Source: Acetobacteraceae bacterium (GTDB lineage: Bacteria > Pseudomonadota > Alphaproteobacteria > Acetobacterales > Acetobacteraceae). From it: a DNA stretch of 48,384 nt. The stretch lies in NCBI GenBank assembly GCA_025352995.1, contig JANXRN010000471.1, positions 1-48,384 of the forward strand. Reading direction: 5' to 3'. The notes under the pieces are model-generated. The model was not told the DNA's origin. It saw only the letters and a list, made by a program, of their open reading frames with translations, and made no database searches. Both the position numbers and the translations under genes were made by a program. Shown one piece after another: positions 1 through 7,269 of this stretch; position 1 is the stretch's first letter, and every line of letters begins with the position of its first letter.

Positions 1-141
1 CCGGAGCGAATGGGGCGCCGAAGTCTATGCCGCCTTCCGATCGGTAGGCAGCACGGCAAAAATCGCCGGACAGTCAGTGCTGGAGGCGACGAGGCTGGCG
101 TTAACCGAGGGTAGATTGGTGGGGGTGGGGTGAGCAGTTAC
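1..141. mobile_element. End of an IS66-like insertion sequence (rest outside window)
   Basis: An open frame at positions 2-133 ends just before a terminus-like sequence at 127-141. Read on the minus strand this begins GTAACTGCTCACCCC. IS66-family termini typically start with GTAA and make 8-bp target duplications. The acyltransferase homology on the minus strand stops exactly at this edge, which makes 141/142 the likely junction. The candidate target duplication is 142-149, but the other end lies off the window, so it cannot be confirmed. The family assignment is inference. Confidence 0.5.
2..133 (+). CDS. C-terminal fragment of a probable IS transposase
   Basis: A 43-residue open frame enters from the left edge and stops with TGA at 131-133. 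It contains WGAEVYAAFRSVGSTAKIAG followed by a short Leu/Ala-rich helix. I recognise this only loosely as the tail of a transposase. The main support is its place immediately inside the IS66-like terminus that interrupts the acyltransferase. No catalytic residues are in view, so this is a positional call and could be another IS-encoded protein. Confidence 0.35.
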   Translation, partial: RSEWGAEVYAAFRSVGSTAKIAGQSVLEATRLALTEGRLVGVG

Positions 142-604
142 GGAACATGAGGTAGGCCATCCATTCGTTGCTCAACGTCCAGGAAGGTGTATGCCAATTG
201 TTCAACCCAATGAACGGCCAATTCTGCACCAATAGGAGCGCCTCAACCAATCCGTGCAGCCCGAATAAAGGGTACTTTGCAAAGCCGGGCGGCCAGTAGC
301 CAGGTACCAAAAGCGCAACCGCAGCCACGACCAGCAGAGCAAAAATATGGAGCGGATAGATGCGCGCCAGCCGCACCATCAGGAACCCGACATAGCTGCG
401 CCAGGTCGTGAACATGTTACGGTCGGCATAGACATGGGTGAGCACGAAGCCGGACAGGGTGAAGAACATATCGACCCCGAGCCAGCCGGCGTCGAACACC
501 GGCCAGCGCAGCCGGTCGGTAAGATGGTACAGCACGACCCAAAGCGCGGCGATCCCGCGCAGGCCGGTGAGGGACGCGATATCGGCGGGCGGTCTAGGCG
601 CCAT
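142..604 (-). pseudogene. Acyltransferase family 3 (OafA-like), truncated by IS
   Basis: The protein begins with the typical start of membrane O-acyltransferases: SLTGLRGIAALWVVLYH, with the conserved Arg and His, then GVDMFFTLSGFVLTHVY and the RxxRIYPLH motif. Several hydrophobic segments follow. It keeps about 154 native residues up to LSNEWMAYLMF, a conserved motif that normally sits near the middle of a 350-400 residue protein. The last 11 residues before the stop at 101 come from the inserted element. The family O-acetylates sugars of LPS or capsule. It overlaps the upstream SGNH remnant as an old operon would. The truncated product should be non-functional. Confidence 0.75.
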
Positions 605-926
605 GCCGCCGATCTCTCAAGGGTGCCGCAACGGTCTGTTCGATGGCCGCGGCGATGCGGGCCATGCCGTCCGGATTGGAATGCAGGCCCAGTTCGGGCG
701 GGGTGAAGCTGGGATCGTAGATCAATGCCGGATCGACCCGCACGACGTGTTGCAGCATCCTGGCCGTCATGATGGTCAGGTAAAGTGGCGGCGCCGCGAC
801 ATAGACCAACGCCATCATCGCCAGGGCAGCAAGGCCGCAGAAACTTGCAAGACAGGCGCTCAAACGCCCGGCCACATCTTGTTGATCGACCATTGCCCGG
901 AATTTTCTCGCTGGGAAATCTGTCAT
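594..926 (-). pseudogene. Remnant of an SGNH/GDSL hydrolase (C-terminal part)
   Basis: The last 45 residues of this 110-residue frame (DPALIYDPSFTPPELGLH..., then MARIAAAI) align clearly with the C terminus of the intact SGNH hydrolase at 8772-9563 (DPTLFYDPNLSPPEPALH..., MARIAAAM). They include the Asp-x-x-His-type catalytic region ending in LH. The upstream half does not resemble the family: no GDS motif, no GxxN block, and a hydrophobic stretch in its place. It is most likely a frameshifted or recombined leftover. Its stop overlaps the acyltransferase start, so the two probably formed a polysaccharide-modification pair. Confidence 0.6.
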
Positions 927-1055
927 GACAAACCGTTTGTCACCCCGACAAGACTAGCCAAAAATGAGCGGTTCGCAATCCTGGCCGAACGGCGATGTCT
1001 GGACTGACCGCGCGAATCGTCTATAGGGAACGAGTGATATTGGGTGGTGGACTCC

Positions 1056-1856
1056 ATGGCTTCGGCGAAAACCCTTGCCGCCAACCGGGTGCAAGTCTCG
1101 GCGGTTGCGGCGCGCAAACGCCTGCTGCGGATGCATTTCGATAGCAAGGTCGGCCATATAGGCGGCAATCTTTCGGCGCTCGACGCGATGCTGCATCTGC
1201 ATGCGGACGTGATGATAGACGATGACCTGTTTGTGCTGTCGAAAGGACATTCGGCCGGCGCGCTCTATATTTCACTATGGGCGAGCGGCCGATTGGATGA
1301 GACTGAACTTGCCAGCTTTCACCAGGATGGCACCCGCCTCGCCGGCCATCCGATCGCCGGTTGGCATGCTGGGATCCGTTTCGCCACTGGCAGTCTGGGC
1401 CACGGACTTGGCCTGGCGTCTGGGGTGGCGCTGGCGAAACGTTTGAAGGCGGAAGCTGGAACTGTCTATTGCCTGCTGTCAGATGGCGAATGCCAGGAAG
1501 GCTCGATCTGGGAGGGGGTGATCTTCGCCCGCCACCAGAATTTGGCCAATCTGGTGATATTGGTCGATGCCAATGGCCAGCAAGGGTTTGGGTCGACGAC
1601 CGAGGTCGCCTCGCTTGAACCCTTGGCCGATAAGTTTCGCGGCTTTGGCCTGGCGGTTGCCGAAATCGATGGGCACAGCGTGGCAGCCCTTGATGGTGCG
1701 CTCGCCACGCGCGGCGATGGCCCGCTGGTTGTCGTGCTGCGCACAGTGAAAGGGCGCGGCGTGTCGTTCATGGAAAATCGCATGGAATGGCATTATCTGC
1801 CGCTGACCCAGGCATTGCTCGATCAGGCGCTGGCTGAACTCGGACCTTCGGCATGA
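1056..1856 (+). CDS. Transketolase, N-terminal (TPP-binding) subunit
   Basis: This 266-residue protein is the N-terminal half of a split transketolase. It carries the thiamine-diphosphate/Mg motif (LSDGECQEGSIWE, then NLVILVDANGQQ), the substrate-side His residues in KVGHIGGNLS and the LSKGHSAGALY block. ATG 1056 is preferred over an in-frame GTG at 1044 because a G-rich sequence lies just upstream and family similarity starts here. It overlaps the C-terminal subunit by 4 bp (ATGA). With an epimerase/GtrB fusion and GtrA downstream, it probably transfers a two-carbon unit for a surface sugar rather than serving the pentose phosphate pathway. That role is inference. Confidence 0.9.
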   Translation: MASAKTLAANRVQVSAVAARKRLLRMHFDSKVGHIGGNLSALDAMLHLHADVMIDDDLFVLSKGHSAGALYISLWASGRLDETELASFHQDGTRLAGHPIAGWHAGIRFATGSLGHGLGLASGVALAKRLKAEAGTVYCLLSDGECQEGSIWEGVIFARHQNLANLVILVDANGQQGFGSTTEVASLEPLADKFRGFGLAVAEIDGHSVAALDGALATRGDGPLVVVLRTVKGRGVSFMENRMEWHYLPLTQALLDQALAELGPSA

Positions 1857-2770
1857 GAAACGCCTTTTGCGCGGCGATGATCAATTTGCAGGCCAAGCGG
1901 GATATTTTATTCCTGACCGGCGATCTCGGGTTCATGGCGCTGGAGCCGCTGCAGGCTGCAATGGGCGGGCGGTTCATCAATGCCGGCGTTGCCGAGCAGA
2001 ACATGGTGAGCGTTGCCGCAGGGGCCGCAAGTCAGGGTTTGCAGTGCTGGACTTATAGCATCGCGCCGTTCATCTATGGGCGCCCGTTCGAGCAGATCCG
2101 CAACGATGTCTGCCTGCATGATGTTGATGTGAAAATGGTCGCCAATGGCGGCGGCTACGGCTACGGCGTCATGGGCGCGACCCATCACGCGATCGAAGAT
2201 TATGGCGTGATGTGTGCCTTGCAGAACATGCGTGTGCATGTACCGGCTTTTGCCGACGATCTGGCGCCGATCGTGGGCCGGATGGAAGCTGACCCGCATC
2301 CGGCCTATCTTCGCCTTGGTCGTTGCGAGAAACCTAAAGATTTTGCGCTGCCCGATTACGCCCCGTGGCGCTGCCTGTTGCCAGGCGGGCAGGGGGTGCT
2401 GGTGGTTGTTGGACCCGGCGCCGGCGGATTGCTGGCGCAGATGGCGACGCGCGCCGAGGCTGATCGGCCGGCGCTATGGGTGTCGACCGAGCTGCCGTTT
2501 CGCGCCGATGCGCTGCCGGTCGATTTACTGTCCGCGATTGCGGCGTCAGGCGCGGTGTTTGTGCTCGAAGAACATGTGGCCAATGGCGGCGCGGGGCAAA
2601 TGCTGGCGCTGCTGCTGATGCAACACGGGGTGCACCCGAGGCATTTCGGGCATTTTCATGCCAAGGGGTATTTGTCCGGGCGTTATGGCTCGCAGGCCTT
2701 TCACCGGGTTGAAAACGGGATCGATCCGGCAAGCGTGCTGAGCGAAATTGCCGCGCGGATGATGGCATGA
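1853..2770 (+). CDS. Transketolase, C-terminal subunit
   Basis: This 305-residue protein has the pyrimidine-binding and C-terminal domains of transketolase. FLTGDLGFM, then GRFINAGVAEQNMVSVAAG, holds the conserved Glu that activates thiamine diphosphate. A C-terminal domain follows (LWVSTELPFRADALP, FVLEEH). It starts inside the stop of the N-terminal subunit and overlaps the next gene by 4 bp, so translation is probably coupled. Split transketolases of this size occur in sugar-biosynthesis clusters as well as in some central pathways. The neighbours favour a nucleotide-sugar or branched-sugar role. Confidence 0.9.
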   Translation: MRNAFCAAMINLQAKRDILFLTGDLGFMALEPLQAAMGGRFINAGVAEQNMVSVAAGAASQGLQCWTYSIAPFIYGRPFEQIRNDVCLHDVDVKMVANGGGYGYGVMGATHHAIEDYGVMCALQNMRVHVPAFADDLAPIVGRMEADPHPAYLRLGRCEKPKDFALPDYAPWRCLLPGGQGVLVVVGPGAGGLLAQMATRAEADRPALWVSTELPFRADALPVDLLSAIAASGAVFVLEEHVANGGAGQMLALLLMQHGVHPRHFGHFHAKGYLSGRYGSQAFHRVENGIDPASVLSEIAARMMA

Positions 2771-4752
2771 TCGAGAGCGATTTCCGCCACAAGGTCGAGC
2801 ATCTGCAAGGCCCGATTCTGGTGTTGGGGGCCAGCGGCTTCATCGGCGCCAACTTGCTGCGCCATGTACTGCGTTACCGGACGGATGTTTTCGGCACCAG
2901 TTCCACCGCATCGGCCTGGCGGCTGGACGGGATTGCCAATGAACATGTGGTGGTCGGCGACCTACTGATCGAACAAAGCCTGACGGTGACGCTTGACACA
3001 ATCCGGCCGCGGACAGTGTTCAACTGCCTGGCGTTCGGTGCCTATTCATTCCAGACCGACGCGGCGCTGATCTACCGCACCAATGTCGATCTAACGGTGC
3101 GCCTGGTGGAGGAACTGCAAAAGCGCGGGGTGCATCGCTACATCCACGCTGGCAGCTCATCCGAATATGGCGACCACGCGTCCGGACCGGTTGAGGACAG
3201 CGTGCTGCACCCCAACAGCCATTACTCGGTTTCCAAGGGAGCGGCCGCCGCGCTGTTGGATTTTGCAGGCAAGAAGCAGGGCTTTCCGGGGGTCAATCTG
3301 CGACTCTATTCGATTTTTGGGCCGTATGAAGATTCGTCGCGGCTGGTGCCAACCGCGGTGCTCAATGGGATCGCCAGCAAGCATTCGACTTTCGTCGACC
3401 CGGAGATTTCTCGCGATTTTCTCTATGTCGATGATTGCTGCGAGGCATTTTTCGACGCGGCGCTAAACCTTAGTGAAGATCATTACGGTGAGAGTTTTAA
3501 TATTGGCAGCGGGGTAAAAACCACGATCGGCATGTTCGCAGCCCTGTGCAAGACGATATTCGATCTGCCCGGCGATCCCGCGTTTTCGATGCCGAGCCGG
3601 GCGTGGGATGTCGCGCAATGGTATGCCAACCCTGCCAAGGCGCAATCCGCACTCGGGTGGGCACCGAGGATTTCGGTGCGCGACGGGCTGGAACGGATGA
3701 CGGAATGGTGCCGTTCGCTCGATAGTGTCGAACGCTATGTCGGGTCGTCAAAACGCTTTGGCCGCGACGAAACTTGGAGCGTGTCGGCGATCATCGCCTG
3801 CTACAAGGATGCCCAGGCGGTGCCGATCATGCATCGCCGCCTGACCGAGGTTTTCGACAAGCTCAATATCGGGTACGAAATCATCTTCATCAACGATAAC
3901 AGCCCCGATGATTGCGAGGAAGTGATCCGCGCCATTTCCGCGCGTGATCATCACGTGATCGGGGTTTCGCATTCGCGCAATTTTGGATCGCAAGCAGCGT
4001 TCCGCAGCGGGATGGAGATCGCCAGCAAAAACGCCTGCGTGCTGCTTGACGGCGACTTGCAGGACCCGCCGGAACTGATCGAGCAATTCGTGATGAAATG
4101 GCGGGAAGGCCATGATGTTGTTTATGGAAGGCGGGTCAGCCGCGAAGCACCGTGGCACATGGCGATTGCCTACAAGCTGTTCTACCGGATTTTCCAGCGC
4201 TTTTCCTATGTCCACATCCCGCGCGATGCCGGTGATTTTTCGCTGATGGATCGGCGGGTGGTGCGAAGCGTGCTGAGCTTCCCGGAGCGCGATCTATTCA
4301 TCCGCGGCATTCGTGCCTTTGTCGGCTTTCGCCAGACCGGGGTGGATTATAAGCGACCGGAGCGGATGTTCGGGGTGACGACGAATAATCTGTTGAAAAA
4401 TTTCGATTGGGCAAAGAAGGGGATTTTGTCGTTCAGCAATACGCCCCTCAATTTGCTGACCGTGGCAGGGTTCGCCCTGTTTGGGGTTTCGCTGCTACTG
4501 GGGCTAATTTTTGCTGCTGGAAAAATATTCCTTCCCGATGCCGCTCCACGTGGGTTCACCAGCCTGGCTATTATCGTCATATTCTTCGGATCGATTAATA
4601 TTCTCGCCATCAGCATAGTCGGCGAATATATTGCCAAGATATTTGAAGAGGTGAAAAAGCGCCCGCATTTTGTCCGTCGCGCGTTCGTCCGCGATGGCGA
4701 AATTCGGGTGGCCTCCGAAAGCGGGCGCATGTCGTTCCTGCAAAATGATTGA
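2767..4752 (+). CDS. Fusion: NAD-dependent sugar epimerase/dehydratase + GtrB-like glycosyltransferase
   Basis: This 661-residue protein has two enzymes in one chain. Residues 1-320 form an extended-SDR sugar epimerase/dehydratase: GASGFIG nucleotide loop at 21-27, AGSSSEYG at 128-135, and catalytic Tyr153-x3-Lys157. Residues 337-560 form a family 2 glycosyltransferase (AIIACYKDA; DGD metal site at 428-430 followed by LQDPPELI). The C terminus has two membrane helices (about 565-591 and 597-620) and a basic tail, as in GtrB/dolichol-phosphate mannosyltransferase-like enzymes. It would shape a nucleotide sugar and load it onto a polyprenyl phosphate at the inner membrane. The two activities are usually separate genes. 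I see no frameshift that could have created the fusion artificially. Confidence 0.88.
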   Translation: MIESDFRHKVEHLQGPILVLGASGFIGANLLRHVLRYRTDVFGTSSTASAWRLDGIANEHVVVGDLLIEQSLTVTLDTIRPRTVFNCLAFGAYSFQTDAALIYRTNVDLTVRLVEELQKRGVHRYIHAGSSSEYGDHASGPVEDSVLHPNSHYSVSKGAAAALLDFAGKKQGFPGVNLRLYSIFGPYEDSSRLVPTAVLNGIASKHSTFVDPEISRDFLYVDDCCEAFFDAALNLSEDHYGESFNIGSGVKTTIGMFAALCKTIFDLPGDPAFSMPSRAWDVAQWYANPAKAQSALGWAPRISVRDGLERMTEWCRSLDSVERYVGSSKRFGRDETWSVSAIIACYKDAQAVPIMHRRLTEVFDKLNIGYEIIFINDNSPDDCEEVIRAISARDHHVIGVSHSRNFGSQAAFRSGMEIASKNACVLLDGDLQDPPELIEQFVMKWREGHDVVYGRRVSREAPWHMAIAYKLFYRIFQRFSYVHIPRDAGDFSLMDRRVVRSVLSFPERDLFIRGIRAFVGFRQTGVDYKRPERMFGVTTNNLLKNFDWAKKGILSFSNTPLNLLTVAGFALFGVSLLLGLIFAAGKIFLPDAAPRGFTSLAIIVIFFGSINILAISIVGEYIAKIFEEVKKRPHFVRRAFVRDGEIRVASESGRMSFLQND

Positions 4753-5155
4753 TCGGCTACGGCGCCTTGATTGGTTGCTGATGCCGCGTTTCGCGATGGT
4801 CGGGCTGTTTAATGCCGGGTTTTCATATTTGCTGTTTGCGTGCTTGATCTTTCTCGGTCTACCCACGCTAGCAGCTCTTGTGTTGGCAGCCGCGGGTAGC
4901 ATCGCGTTTAACTTTCAAACCGCCCGCCGTTTGGTGTTTCGGGTGCCCGGCCGGAGCGTGCGGTTCATCGCCATGTATATTATTCTTCTGGTGGGGAACT
5001 GGCTTCTATTGCGCCTTCTGAAGGCTGGCGGGCTGTCCGATATCGTTGCCCAGGGCCTGCTGGTCCTGCCCATTGCTGCATTGTCTTTTGTTGGTCAGAC
5101 ACTCTTTGTTTTTGGTGGCCGAACTACCGCGCCGCCGCCCACGGCGCCCCGTTGA
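4745..5155 (+). CDS. GtrA-like membrane protein (putative polyprenyl-P-sugar flippase)
   Basis: This 136-residue protein has four predicted membrane helices and the GtrA-family layout: RFAMVGLFNAGFSYLLF at the start, FNFQTARRLVF between helices 2 and 3. GtrA proteins are thought to flip polyprenyl-phosphate sugars made by GtrB-type enzymes. ATG 4745 is chosen because homology begins here, and it overlaps the stop of the GtrB fusion by 8 bp. An in-frame start at 4670 would lie deep inside that gene. Together with the fusion it makes a complete donor-supply module. Confidence 0.85.
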   Translation: MIDRLRRLDWLLMPRFAMVGLFNAGFSYLLFACLIFLGLPTLAALVLAAAGSIAFNFQTARRLVFRVPGRSVRFIAMYIILLVGNWLLLRLLKAGGLSDIVAQGLLVLPIAALSFVGQTLFVFGGRTTAPPPTAPR

Positions 5156-5175
5156 GGGGGGGGCTGTTTTTTCAA

Positions 5176-5325
5176 TAATACCAACGGCCGGTACCCATGA
5201 TCCTTGTCGGTAGGGTGTCAGTGCCGCTTGGCAATGCACCAAATTGTTGTTTGAAACGGTGCAGTGCCAAGCGGCACTGCCACCCTACAGGCTCAATCGG
5301 TCAGAGGATGGAACGTTTGGTATAA
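5176..5325. repeat. 150-bp palindromic MITE-like element
   Basis: The ends are TAATACCAA (5176-5184) and its near-complement TTGGTATAA (5317-5325). Inside are two long arms, 5210-5240 and 5259-5288, that pair with only two mismatches around an 18-nt loop. The short size, TA-type ends and lack of a coding frame fit a non-autonomous (IS630/Tc1-like) MITE. The same TAATACCAA 9-mer occurs at 23231, next to an IS630 transposase fragment. The rest of the 5156-5452 gap contains no gene I can support. Confidence 0.65.
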
Positions 5326-5452
5326 GTGTTCCGGTTCTACTCTGTTGCCGATGGCGTAGAACCTGACCGCAGTCCCACGCTACTGGCAACTGAGTTGGAA
5401 GTTTTTGGGTTGTTTTTGTTTACAAGTAGAACTACTTGTCTTCATATTTACT

Positions 5453-6196
5453 TTAGGATCCCGTGCGCCGCCCCACGACCGTATAGGTTCCGCAAGCAAC
5501 CAGCCGTATGCCGGGAAGCGCCTCAATGATGGGCTCGATAGCCTTAAGAGCGCGTGCAAGCGGCGCCGGACAAAAATACGGGACCAGGCAGCTATGGCTG
5601 CGGAATGAGATCGCCAGGCCCGCATCGCGTAGCCAGCCATCGATCGTACGGGATGTGAACGACCGTTCACCGTGCGCCCGATGATAGGCCGAGAATTTTT
5701 CAATCAGTTTCAACATCGGATTATAGCCGTTGGGTTCCAGAACGACCACGTTGCGGGCCACACGGGCAGCCTCGCGAAGTGCCAAATGCGGCGTATCCAT
5801 ATGGTGCAGCACGCCCCGCAAATGGGCGACATCGAAGCTGTCATCGGGGAAAGGAAGCTCATAGGCGCTGGCAACCGAGAGTTTGATTTTGCGCCCCCCG
5901 ATCCGATCATTGCCGATCGCGATTGCGTTAGCCGCGGGATCAACGCCTTCGATGCTGGCCGGCTGGGCGCGATCATAAAGGTCAATGGTAATACCTGCAT
6001 CGCCGCAGCCGACATCGATCACTGATTTTTCGGCAAAATTGTACGCAACCAGCAGCTCGGCGGTTTGCCGGTCCACGGCGATTCGGCTCGAAAGCGGTTG
6101 GTTGGTGGTGTAAAGATAGCCGCCGTGGGCGGCGGAATCAGCGTCAAAGGGTCGTTCCTCGCGAATTTCCGCAGGCTTGTTGATGCGCGAGTTCAT
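5453..6196 (-). CDS. Class I SAM-dependent methyltransferase
   Basis: This 247-residue protein has a Rossmann-type methyltransferase core. Motif I is VIDVGCGDAG (about residues 59-68), an acidic residue at the end of strand 2 is in IEGVDPAA, and LPFPDDSFDVAHLRGVLHHM is typical of Methyltransf_11. RNVVVLEPNGYNP follows. The substrate cannot be read from the sequence. It stands divergent from another methyltransferase in a sugar/lipid-modification neighbourhood, so a glycan or lipid-linked substrate is plausible. Confidence 0.8.
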   Translation of the reverse strand: MNSRINKPAEIREERPFDADSAAHGGYLYTTNQPLSSRIAVDRQTAELLVAYNFAEKSVIDVGCGDAGITIDLYDRAQPASIEGVDPAANAIAIGNDRIGGRKIKLSVASAYELPFPDDSFDVAHLRGVLHHMDTPHLALREAARVARNVVVLEPNGYNPMLKLIEKFSAYHRAHGERSFTSRTIDGWLRDAGLAISFRSHSCLVPYFCPAPLARALKAIEPIIEALPGIRLVACGTYTVVGRRTGS

Positions 6197-6345
6197 GGTT
6201 GGGTCCTCTTCGGAAAATCCGGATCGATTATTTTGCTGGCAGTGGCCACATCGTGCAAGGGGTGGGATGCGCTGGCAATTTTGGTTTAGAACCAGGCGCT
6301 GCTAGACTATACCGTGCCGGCGATCACATGAGGAACAAAAAGGCG

Positions 6346-7266
6346 ATGAGTTTAACAGCGTCGATGCGGCAGCGCGATTGCCCGGTCTGTGGTGAACCGG
6401 CGAGCAAGGCGACGTTGTTTTTGGAGCGGTCGCTGGACGAATCGCGGCTGACCAAGGACAGCTTCGCGTCCCGCAAAACGCCGGAATTCATGTCGTATCA
6501 TTTGGTAAAATGTTGGCAGTGCGCAACGGTGTTTGCCGCCGAAGCGCCCGATGCGGCGGCCCTTGCCACCGCCTACCACCAGGCCGATTACAGCACCGCG
6601 GCCGAGGCGGTATTTGCCGCCCGAACCTATCAGGCCGTGCTTGAACCGTTTCTGCCCCGCTTGCCCCGGCGCGGCATCGCCTTGGAAATAGGCACCGGCA
6701 CCGGCATTTTTCTGCGGCATCTGCGCGCCCTGGGCTTTGCTGAGCAGGTCGGGATTGAACCTTCTACTGAGGCGATGGCGGTCGCCGATGCCGATGTCAA
6801 AGGCAATATTCGCCAAGGCGTGTTTGTCGGCGACGAGTATCCACCCAACAGTCTTTCATTCATCTGCTGCTTCCAAACCCTCGAACATGTTCCCGATCCG
6901 CGTGGCTTTGTTGAGGCGGCATTCCAGATGCTTGAACCCGGGGGGATGATCGCGTTGATCACCCATGACTATACGGCCCCGATCAACCGGATTCTGGGAA
7001 AGCGATCCCCGATAATCGACATCGAGCATGTGCAGATTTTTTGCCCGCAGGCACTGCGCCATTTGGTGACGGCGGCCGGCTATTCTTCGGTCGCCATCCA
7101 ATCATTCCGCAATGTTTATCCGTTGAGCTACTGGATGAGCCTGCTGCCGGTGCCGAATGCGGCCAAGCTCGGGGCAATTTCGGTGTTGCGAACGGTGGGT
7201 TTGGGGAGCATTCTGGTCGGAATGAATGTTGGCAATCTGCTCACTGTGGCGCAAAAGCCGCTTTAA
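6346..7266 (+). CDS. Class I SAM-dependent methyltransferase with N-terminal Cys-pair motif
   Basis: This protein of about 306 residues starts with CPVCGEPAS and, some 40 residues on, CWQCATVF. These two CxxC pairs probably bind zinc. The methyltransferase core follows with ALEIGTGTGIFL as motif I and CCFQTLEHVPDPRGFVEAA, the layout of Methyltransf_23 sugar methyltransferases. ATG 6346 is favoured by an upstream AGGAA; 6328 is an alternative. Enzymes of this architecture often methylate nucleotide sugars or polysaccharide ends. It is convergent with the next gene, whose stop is 3 bp away. Confidence 0.78.
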   Translation: MSLTASMRQRDCPVCGEPASKATLFLERSLDESRLTKDSFASRKTPEFMSYHLVKCWQCATVFAAEAPDAAALATAYHQADYSTAAEAVFAARTYQAVLEPFLPRLPRRGIALEIGTGTGIFLRHLRALGFAEQVGIEPSTEAMAVADADVKGNIRQGVFVGDEYPPNSLSFICCFQTLEHVPDPRGFVEAAFQMLEPGGMIALITHDYTAPINRILGKRSPIIDIEHVQIFCPQALRHLVTAAGYSSVAIQSFRNVYPLSYWMSLLPVPNAAKLGAISVLRTVGLGSILVGMNVGNLLTVAQKPL

Positions 7267-7269
7267 GTT

